Source of the DNA: Symploca sp. SIO1C2 | GTDB lineage: Bacteria; Cyanobacteriota; Cyanobacteriia; Cyanobacteriales; Coleofasciculaceae | Assembly: GCA_010672925.1 (NCBI GenBank) | Contig: JAAHFP010000002.1 | Location: 367,244 to 431,243, forward strand | Direction: 5' to 3' | Length of the DNA stretch: 64,000 nt | Shown: positions 10,320 through 22,300 of the stretch, in pieces | How positions within the stretch are numbered: the stretch's first letter is position 1 | How the letters are laid out: each line of letters begins with the position of its first letter | Notes under the pieces: model-generated | Database searches by the model: none | Told to the model about the DNA's origin: nothing | Seen by the model: only the letters and a program-made list of their open reading frames with translations | Translations under genes and position numbers: made by a program

Positions 10320-13300
10320 ATGAATAATTTCAATTCAAGCACTCTCTCCAAACTAGTTTCTGGTGAGGACAACAACGATATATCAGTATTTTACCAGAAA
10401 AAACCTAGTTTCTCGACTGACAAAAATGCAGCAATGCTAGTGGTTATTGACCCCAGAGTCGAAGCATACCAGATGCTAGCAGAAGGGGTTCATCAGGGGG
10501 CAAATGTCTTAATTCTTGACCCTAGCCAGGATGGTATTGAGCAAATTACTCAAACTCTAGCTGGCTATCCTACTTCCACTAGTCTCCATATTGTTTGCCA
10601 CGGTGCTCCAGGAACCCTGCATTTGGGGGATACATTTCTCAACGGAGCAAACTTGGAGCAATACCGCCAGCAGTTGCAAACCTGGGAAGTGGCTGAGATT
10701 TTTTTCTATGCCTGCAACCTAGCGGCTGAAACAATCCCTAGATCTCAATCCTTTCTCAGTCGCTTCCATCAGCTGACGGGTGCTCAGATTGCTGCTTCAG
10801 CGAATAAGATTGGTAATGCCCTCAGAGGTGGTTGTTGGTATTTAGAACACCAAATTGGTCAGATTGCCGGTGAATTGGCGTTTGAATCGGCGGTGATGCA
10901 GGCGTATCCTGGAGTTTTACCGATCATTGTCGGTCCAAGTAACCTGATCACCAGTGAAGATGGAACCGCTACGGGAACTTTTGGGGTTGTTCTCTCTGAT
11001 GTACCCACTGATCCGGTTTTGGTTCTGATTAATGGTGATGCTTCGGAAGGTACTCCTGACCAAACCTTCCTCTTATTTGATGATACTAACTGGAATATAC
11101 CTCAGATCGTTACGGTTACTGGTGTAGATGATGCAGAGGTTGATGGTGATATTACCTACAACCTCAACATAACGCCGATCAGTGGAGACCCAAACTTTAG
11201 GAATGCAGAAGTTATTCAGGTAACTAACCTTGATGATGATGTACTTCCCAATCTCTCCATCAGTGATGTGACGGTGGATGAAGCTGCCGGTACTGCTACG
11301 TTTGATGTCACTCTTAGCCAAGCTAGTGGAGAGGATGTCACGGTAGACTTTAACACCGTCGCTGGTACAGCTGATGACACCACTGACTTTACTGGTGCTA
11401 GTGGTACTTTGACCATTGCGGCGGGAGCTACCACTGGCAGCATCACCGTTAATATCAATGATGATACTCTCAATGAGCTGACGGAAAACTTTACCGTTGA
11501 GCTGAGTAATGCGACTAATGCGACTATTGCTGATGGTCAAGGGGTCGGTACTATTACTGATAATGACCCACTTCCCAATGTCTCCATCAATGATGTGACG
11601 GTAAATGAAGGTGCTGGTACTGCTACCTTTACCGTCAGTCTTGATGCAGCTAGTGGGCAGGATGTAACGGTAGACTTTACTACTACTGATGTCACTGCCA
11701 TTAATCCAGATGACTACACCGGTACTAATGGTACTTTGACCATTGCCGCTGGAGAGACTACCGGCACTATCACCGTAAACATTGCTGATGATAACCTTAA
11801 TGAGCTCCCTGAGGAATTCACTGTAGATCTGACTGGTGCTACCAACGCTACCATTCTTCAAGGTATAGGAACTGGTACCATTACCGACAATGACCAACCT
11901 CCAAATGTCTCCGTTGGTGATGTGACAGTGGATGAAGCTGCTGGCGTTGCGAACTTCACCATCAGTCTTGACGTGGCTAGTGGACAGGATGTGACAGTAG
12001 ACTTTGCTACTGTTGCTGGTACGGCAATCTCTCCTGATGACTTTACCGACACCACTGGTACTGCAACTATTGCTGCTGGACAAACCTCGGTTATCGTTTC
12101 CGTACCAATTATCAACGATACCCTCAATGAAGCTGATGAAACCTTCTCGGTTAGTTTAACGAATGCTACCAACGCCAATCTTACTGAGGCTCAAGGGGTC
12201 GGTACGATTACAGATGATGACGCACTACCGAATCTGTTTATCGATGATGTGACGATAAATGAAGGTGGTGCCGCTACATTTACGGTTAGTTTGAGTCAAG
12301 CTAGTGGACAGAATGTCTCGGTAGATTTTGCCGCCATTGCTGGTACAGCTGATGACCTCAGTGACTTTATTGCTACTAGTAGTACCTTAACCATCGCAGC
12401 AGGAGATACTACTGGCACCATCACCATCAATACCATTGATGATGCCCTTAATGAGTTGCCGGAGAACTTTACCGTTGAATTGAGTAATGCGACTAATGCT
12501 ACCATTACTGATGCTCAAGGAATCGGTACCATTACTGATGATGATGCGGCTCCCAATCTATCCATCAATGACGTGATGGTAAATGAAGGTGCTGGCACTG
12601 CTACCTTTACCGTCAGTCTGGATGCTGCTAGTGGACAGGATGTCACCGTAGACTTTACCACTAATGATTTTACTGCCATTAACCCCGATGACTATACTGG
12701 CGCTAATGGTACTTTGACCATTGCAGCAGGAGATACTACCGGCACTATTACTGTAAACATCGCTGATGATACTCTTGATGAGGGGGATGAAACCTTCACC
12801 GTAGACCTCACTAATGCGACCAATGCCGCCATTGCTGATAACCAAGGGGCTGGTACTATTACTGATAATGACCTAGCTCCTGCACTCTCCATTGATGATA
12901 TCACGGTGGATGAAGCTACGGGCATTGCTACCTTCACCGTCAGTTTGGATCAAGCTAGTGCTCAGGATGTCATGGTAGACTTCACTACCAATGCTGGTAC
13001 AGCGATAACTCCTGATGACTTTACCGATAGTCCTGGTACTTTGACTATTGCTGCCGGACAGACTTCCGCTACAATTTCGGTACCAATTACCAATGATCTA
13101 CTCAACGAAGGTGATGAAACCTTCACGGTCAATTTAACCAATCCCGTTAATGCTACCATCAGTGACCCTCAAGGAATCGCTACGATTACTGATGATGATG
13201 CATTACCGAATCTGTCCATTAATGATGTGACAGTAAATGAAGGGGACGGTACTGCTACCTTTACCGTTAGTCTCGACGCAGTTAGTGGACAGAATGTTAC

Positions 13301-16300
13301 CGTAGACTTTGCTACTCTTGCCGGTACTGCTGATGACCTCAGTGACTTTATTGCTACTAGTAGTACTTTAACGATCGCAGCAGGGGATACCACTGGTACA
13401 ATCACTGTCAATCTTCTTGATGATGCTCTCAATGAACCCATTGAGAACTTTACTGTTGAGCTGAGTAATGCTACCAACGCCAACATTGCTGATGCTCAAG
13501 GAATCGGTATCATTAATGATGATGACGTAGCTCCAGAGTTATCGATTGATGATGTGACGGTGAATGAAGGGGCTGGTACTGCTACTTTTACGGTAACTCT
13601 CGACGCCGCTAGTGGACAGGATGTCACGGTAGACTTTACCACCAATGATGGCAGTGCCATTAACCCCGATGACTTTACTGGTACTAATGGTACTTTAACC
13701 ATTGCCGCTGGAGACACCACCGGCACGATCACCGTAAACATTGCTGATGATGCTCTTGATGAGGGGGATGAGGACTTTACCGTAGAGCTGGTTAGTGCTA
13801 CCAATGCTACCATTGGTGCTGATAACGAAGGAACCGGTACGATTACCGATAACGATTTACCCCCCAATCTCTCCATTGATGATGTAACGGTGAGTGAAGA
13901 TGGCGGGACTGCGACCTTTACTGTCAGTTTGGATCAAGTTAGTGCAGAGGATGTCACCGTAGACTTTACCACTAACGATGGTTCCGCCGTTAACCCCGAT
14001 GACTTTACTGCCACCACCGGTACGGTAACTATTGCTGCTGGACAGACATCTGCTACTATTTCCGTACCGATTATCAGCGATACCCTCAGCGAAACTGATG
14101 AAACTTTCACTGTTGATTTAAGTAATGCTGTCAATGCTAATATCCTTGACCCTCAAGGGGTAGGTACGATTACTGACAATAACCAGCCGCCGAATCTGTC
14201 CATTGATGATGTAGCAGTGGATGAAAATGCTGGTACTGCTACCTTTACTGTAAGTCTTGACCGAGCTAGTGGACAGGATATCACTGTAGACTTTGCTACT
14301 CTTGCTGGTACTGCTCTTGACACTGATGACTTTACTGGTACCAGTGGTACTCTCACCATCCTGGCAGGGGATACTACCGGCACCATCACGGTAAATATCA
14401 CCGACGATACTCTTAATGAGCCAATTGAGGACTTTACCGTTGAACTGAGCAATGCTACTAATGCGACTATTGCTGATGCTCAAGGACTCGGTACCATTAC
14501 TGATGATGATGCGGCTCCAAATTTGTCGATTAATGATGTGACGGTAAATGAAGGAGCTGGTACTGCTACCTTTACTGTAAGTCTTGATGCTGCTAGTGGA
14601 CAGGATGTCACGGTAAACTTTACCACCAATGATGGCATTGCCATTAACCCCGATGACTATACCGGTAATAACGGTGCTTTGACTATTGCTGCTGGAGATA
14701 CCACCGGCACTATCACCGTAGATATTGCGGATGATGCTCTTGATGAGGGGAATGAAACCTTCACTGTAGACCTGGTCAGTGCGACCAATGCCACTATCCT
14801 TGATAATCAAGGGATTGGTACGATTACTGACAATGACCTACCTCCAGTACTCTCCATTGATGATGTGACGGTGGATGAAGCTGCTGGAGTTGTCAACTTT
14901 ACCGTGAGTTTGGATCAAGTCAGTGCCCAGGATGTAACGGTAGACTTTGCTACTCTTGCTGGTACTGCGGTAAATCCTGATGATTTTACTGACACTACTG
15001 GTACTTTGACTATTACGGCGGGACAAACCTCTGCCACTATTGCCGTACCGATTACCAACGATTTGCTGAATGAAGGGGATGAAACCTTCTCGGTTAATTT
15101 AACCAATGCTGTCAATGCTACCATTGGTGACCCTCAAGGAGTCGCTACGATTACTGATGATGATACTCCACCCAATCTGTCCATTGATGATGTGACGGTG
15201 GATGAAGCGGCGGGTACTGCTACCTTTACTGTTAGTCTAGACGCAGCTACTGGACAGGATGTGACAGTAGACTTTGCTACTGTTGCTGGTACTGCTCTGG
15301 AGATAGATGACTTTTCCGGTACTAATGGTACTGTCACCATTCTGGCAGGAGATACCACCGGTACAATTACGGTGGATATCAACAACGATATTCTGGATGA
15401 ACCGAATGAAACCTTTACCGTTGAGTTGAGCAATGCTACCAATGCCAACATTGCTGATGCTCAAGGACTTGGTACTATTACTGATGATGATCTAGCTCCA
15501 GGGGTATCAATTAATGATGTCACGGTAAATGAAGGAGCTGGCACTGCTACCTTTGTCGTCAGTCTCGACGCCGCTAGTGCCCAGGATGTCACCATAGACT
15601 TTGCTACCAATGATGGCACTGCCATTAACCCCGATGACTATACTGGTGGTAATGGAACTTTAACCATTGCGGCAGGAGATACTACTGGCACTATCACTGT
15701 AGATATTGCTGATGATGCCATCGATGAGCTGGATGAAACCTTCACCGTAGACCTGATCAGTGCTACCAATGCTACCATCACTGATGACCAAGGGGTTGGC
15801 ACTATCACCGATAATGACTTAGCTCCCAATCTCTCTATTGATGATGTGATGGTGAGTGAAGATGGGGGTACTGCTACCTTTACCGTTACTTTGGATCAAG
15901 CTAGTGCTCAGGATGTCACCGTAGACTTTACCACTAACAATGGTTCAGCGGTTGACCCTGATGACTTTACTGGCACTGGTGGTACTTTAACTATTACTGC
16001 GGGACAGACATCTGCTACTATTTCCGTACCAATTATCAGCGATACCCTCAGTGAAGTTGATGAAACCTTTACGGTTAATTTAAGCAATGCCGTTAATGCC
16101 AATATCCTTGATCCTCAAGGGGTGGGTACGATTACGGATAATAACCTACCACCGAATTTGTCTATTGATGATGTAATAGTCGATGAAGGTGCTGGTACTG
16201 CTACTTTTACCGTTAGTCTTGACCGAGCTAGTGGACAGGATGTAACCTTAGATTTTGCTACTGTTGCCGGTACTGCTCTGGATATTGATGACTTTACTGG

Positions 16301-19300
16301 TACTAGTGGAACTATCACCATCTTGGCAGGAGATACCACTGGCACGATTACGGTGAATATTGTTGATGATGCTCTTGATGAGCCCATTGAGAATTTTACC
16401 GTTGAACTGAGCAATGCTACTAACGCGATTATCGCTGATGCTCAAGGTCTTGGTACTATCACTGATAATGATGATGCTCCGAATCTATCCATCGATGATG
16501 TGACAGTCAATGAAGGGGCTGGTACTGCTACTTTTACGGTAACTCTTGACGCGGCTAGTGCCCAGGATATCACTGTAGACTTTGCTACTGCTGATGATAC
16601 TGCGATTAACCCGGATGACTACGCTGGTACTAACGGTACTCTTACTATTGCGGCTGGGGAGACCAGCGGTACATTTACTGTAGATATTGCGGATGATGCT
16701 CTGGATGAGGTAGATGAAACCTTCACCGTAGACCTCACTAATGCTACGAATGCGACTATTGCTGATGCTCAGGGAATTGGTACGATTACGGACAATGACC
16801 TGGCTCCCAATGTGTCGATTGATGATATTACAGTGGATGAAGCTGCTGGATTTGCTACTTTCACTATCAGTCTTGATGCGGCTAGTGCCCAGGATGTCAC
16901 GGTAGATTTTGCTACTGCCATTGGTACGGCAGTTAATCCTGATGACTTTACTGATACTACTGGTACTGTAACTATTACCGCAGGACAGACTTCTGCGATT
17001 GTTTCTGTTCCGATTACTAATGACCTGCTCAATGAAGTTGATGAAACCTTCTCGGTCAATTTAACCAATGCCGTCAATGCGACTATTGTTGATGCTCAAG
17101 GGGTTGGTACGATTACTGATGATGACGCCTTACCTAATCTCTCTATTGATGATGTGACGGTGGATGAAGCGGCGGGTACTGCTACCTTTACTGTGAGTTT
17201 GGATGCCGCTAGTGGACAGAATGTTACTGTAGATTTTGCCACTCTTGCTGGTACTGCTGAAGACTTTATTGATTTTCTGAGTACTAATGGTACTTTAACG
17301 ATCGCGGCAGGGGATACTACTGGCACAATTACTGTTAATATCCTTGATGATGCTCTTAATGAGCCCATCGAGAACTTTACTGTTGAGCTGAGTAATGCTA
17401 CTAATGCCAATATTGCGGATGCTCAAGGACTTGGTACTATTACTGATGATGATGTAGCTCCTGAGGTATCGATTAATGATGTGACGGTAAATGAAGGGGC
17501 TGGTACTGCTACCTTTGTTGTCAGTCTCAACCAGGCTAGTGGACAGGATATTACGGTAGACTTTACCACCAATGATGGTACGGCGATTAATCCCGATGAC
17601 TTTACTGGAACTAATGGTACTGTAACTATTGCTGCCGGAGATACCGCAGCCATGATTACGGTAGATATTGCTGATGATGCGATTGATGAGTTGGATGAGA
17701 ACTTCACCGTAGACCTCACCAATGCCACCAATGCTACCATTGCTGATGACCAAGGGACTGGCACTATTATCGACAATGACTTACCTCCCAATGTCTCTAT
17801 TAATGATGTGATGGTGAGTGAGGATGGGGGTGCTGCCATCTTTACGGTGAGTTTGGATCAAGTTAGTGCCCAGGATGTGACGGTAGATTTTGCTACTGCT
17901 GCTGGTACTGCGATTAACCCGGATGACTTTACTGATACTACTGGCACTGTAACCATTGCCGCCGGACAGACTTCTGCCACTATTTCTATACCGATTATCA
18001 GCGATACCATCGATGAAATCGATGAAATGTTCACGGTTAATCTGAGCAATGCTGTTAATGCTAATATTACCGATCCTCAAGGGGTGGGTACGATTACGGA
18101 TAATAATGTACCTCCCAATCTCTCCATTGATAATGTGACGGTGGATGAAGCAGCGGGGACGGCTACCTTTACTGTTAGTCTTGACCAAACTAGTGGACAG
18201 AATATTACGGTAGACTTTGCGACTGTTGCGGGTACTGCGACGGAAACTGCTGACTTTACTGCTAATAATGGCACTCTGACTATCCTGGCAGGAGAGACTA
18301 CCGGCACTATTACTGTAGATATCATTGATGATGCTCTTGATGAGCTCAATGAAACCTTTACCGTTGAACTGAGCAATGCCACTAATGCCAATATTGTGGA
18401 TGCGGAAGGATTAGGTACGATTACCGATGATGACGCGGCTCCCAATTTGTCCATCAATGATTTAACGGTCAATGAAGGTGCGGGTACTGCTACGTTTACG
18501 GTAACTCTTGATGCTGCTAGCGGACAGGATGTCACGGTCAACTTTACCACCAACGATGATACTGCGGTTAACCCAGATGACTTTACTGGTAATAATGGAA
18601 CTCTGACCATTGCTGCCGGAGAAACCACTGGCACGATCACAGTGGATATTGTTGATGATGCCATTGATGAGGTAGATGAAACCTTTACCGTAGATATCAC
18701 TAGTGCTACCAACGCCACTATTACGGATAATCAAGGGATTGGCACTATTACCGATAATGACTTAGCTCCCAATGTCTCCATTGATGATGTGACAGTGGAT
18801 GAAGCTGCTGGTGTTGCTACCTTTACCATTAGCCTAGATGGGGCTAGTGGAGAGGATGTTACAGTAGATTTTGCCACTGCTGTTGGTACTGCGATCGCTC
18901 CTGATGACTTTACTGATACCACCGGCACTGTAACCATTGCCGCCGGACAAACCTCGGCGATTGTTTCTGTAGCAATTGCTAACGATACCCTCAATGAAGC
19001 GGATGAAACCTTTACGGTTAATCTAAGCAATGCCGTTAATGCGACCATCGTTGATCCTACAGGGATTGGTACAATTACCGATGATGATGCAGAGCCTACT
19101 CTGTCCATTGATAACGTAACGGTGGATGAAGCTGCGGGTACGGCGACCTTTACCGTAAGTCTCAACGCGGCTAGTGGACAGGATGTCACGGTAGACTTTG
19201 CTACTCTTGCCGGTACTGCTCTTGATACGGATGACTTTACTGGTAACAGTGGAACTCTCACTATCCTGGCGGGAGACACTACTGGCACGATCACAGTAGA

Positions 19301-22300
19301 TATCATTGATGATGCTCTGAATGAGTCGAATGAAACCTTTACCGTTGAGTTAAGCAATGCCACTAACGCAACTATTGCAGATGCTCAAGGACTTGGTACG
19401 ATTACCGATGATGACGCGGCTCCCAATCTCTCTATTAATGATGTGACGGTTAATGAGGGTGCGGGCACTGCTACCTTTACCGTAACTCTCGATGCTGCTA
19501 GTGGACAGGATGTCACGGTTAACTTTACTACCAGTGATGGTACTGCTGTTAACCCGGATGACTACACCGGTACTAATGGTTCAGTAACTATTGCTGCCGG
19601 ACAAACTACTGGCACTATCACGGTAGATATTGCCGATGATGCTATTGATGAGGTAGATGAAACCTTTAACGTAGATATCACTAGTGCTACCAACGCCACT
19701 ATTACTGATAACCAAGGGGTTGGCACTATCACCGATAATGACTTACCACCTAATATCTCCATTAATGATGTGATGGTAAGCGAAGATGCTGGCACTGCCA
19801 TCTTTACCGTGAGTTTGGATCAGGCTAGTTCCCAGGATGTCACGGTAGACTTTGCAACTACCGGTGGTTCAGCAGTTGACCCCGATGACTTTACCGGCAC
19901 TACTGGTACAGTAACTATTGCAGCGGGACAGACTTCTGCGACTATCTCCATACCAATTATCAGCGATAACCTTGATGAAGTTGATGAAACCTTCACGGTG
20001 GATTTAACCAATGCCGTCAATGGGAATATCCTTGATCCTCAAGGGGTGGGTACGATTACGGATAATAATCTACCACCGAATCTTTCCATTGATAATGTGA
20101 CAGTGGATGAAGCGGCGGGTACTGCTACCTTTACCGTTAGTCTTGATCAAACTAGTGGACAGGATATTACGGTAGACTTTGCCACTGTTGCGGGTACTGC
20201 TGATGCAACTAGTGACTTTACTGGTGATAGTGGCACTCTCACCATCTTGGCAGGAGCAACTACTGGCACCATCACCGTAGATATCATTGATGATGCTCTT
20301 GATGAGCAAAATGAAACCTTTACCATTGAGTTGAGCAATGCTACCAATGCAGTTATTGCCGATGCTCAAGGAATTGGGACTATTACTGACAATGATGAGG
20401 CTCCGAATCTATCCATCGATGATGTGACGGTGAATGAAGGGGCTGGTACTGCTACCTTTACCGTGAGTCTTGATGCGGCTAGCGGACAGGATGTTACGGT
20501 CAACTTTGCGACTAATGATGGTACTGCGATTAACCCGGATGATTATACCGGTAACAGTGGGACTTTGACCATTGCTGCCGGAGAAACCACTGGCACTGTT
20601 ACGGTCAATATCGCTGATGATGCTATTGATGAGGTAGATGAAACCTTCACTGTAGACCTCAGCAATGCTACCAATGCTACCATTCTTGATGCTCAAGGGG
20701 TTGGTACTATTACCGATAATGACCTACCACCAAATCTGTCCATTGGTGATGTCACAGTGGATGAAGCTACCGGCGTTGCTAACTTTACCATCAGTTTGGA
20801 TCAAGCTAGTTCCCAGGATGTGACGGTAGATTTTGCTACGGCTATTGGTACAGCGGTAACTCCTGATGACTTTACTGATACTACTGGTTCAGTAACTATT
20901 GCTGCTGGACAAACTTCCGCGATCGTTTCTGTAGCAATTACCAACGATACCCTTAACGAAGCTGATGAAACCTTTACGGTGAATTTAACCAACGCCGTTA
21001 ATGCTACCATTCTTGATGCTCAAGGGGTGGGTACGATTACCGATGATGACGCCCTACCCAATCTGTCTATTGATGATGTGACGGTGGATGAAGCTGCGGG
21101 TACTGCTACCTTTACTGTCAGTCTTGATGCTGCTAGTGGACAGGATGTCACGGTAGACTTTGCTACTGTTGCAGGTACTGCTGAAGACCTCAATGACTTT
21201 ATTAGCACGAATAGCACCTTAACGATCGCAGCAGGAGCAACCACTGCTACCATTACGGTAAACATCATTGATGATACTGTTGATGAAGCCCTTGAGACTT
21301 TCACTGTTGAGCTAAGTAATGCGACCAATGCTACCATTGCTGATGCTCAAGGGATGGGTACGATTATCGACAATGACGCGGCTCCCAATCTGTCGATTAA
21401 TGATGTGACCTTCAATGAAGGAGCCGGTACTGCTACCTTTATTGTTAGTCTCGATGCGGCTAGTGGACAGGATGTTACGGTAGACTTTATCACTAATGAT
21501 GGTACAGCGATTAACCCGGATGACTACACCGGTACTAATGGTACTGTAACCATTGCTGCCGGACAAACCACTGGTACTATCACGGTAGACATTGCTGATG
21601 ATGCTATTGATGAGCTGGATGAAACCTTCACCGTAGACCTGATTAGTGCTACCAACGCTACCATTGCGGATAATCAAGGGATTGGTACGATTACCGACAA
21701 TGACTTACCTCCCAATCTGTCGATTAATGATGTGACGGTGGATGAAGCGGGGGGCATTGCCACCTTTACGGTAACTCTCGATGCCGCTAGTGGACAGGAT
21801 GTGACGGTAGATTTTGCTACGGCAATTGGTACAGCGGTAACTCCTGATGACTTTACCGATACTACTGGGACCGTTACTATTGCTGCCGGACAGACTTCCG
21901 CGATTATTTCTGTACCGATTATCAATGATTTGCTGATTGAAGGTGATGAAACCTTTACGGTTAATTTAAGCAATGCCGTTAATGCTACCATTACTGACCC
22001 TCAAGGCATCGGTACAATTATTGATGATGAGATACCATCCAATATCTCTATTGATGATGTCACGGTAGATGAAAGTGCTGGTACTGCGACCTTTACGGTA
22101 ACCCTTGACCGGGCCAGCGGACAGGATGTCACGGTAGACTTTACCACTAATGATGGTACAGCGGTTGCTCCCGATGACTTTACTGCTAACAATGGCACCT
22201 TAACTATTGCAGCGGGACAAACCACTGGCACGATTACGGTAGATATCATCGATGATGCGATTAATGAAACTGATGAGACCTTTACCGTAGACCTCACTAA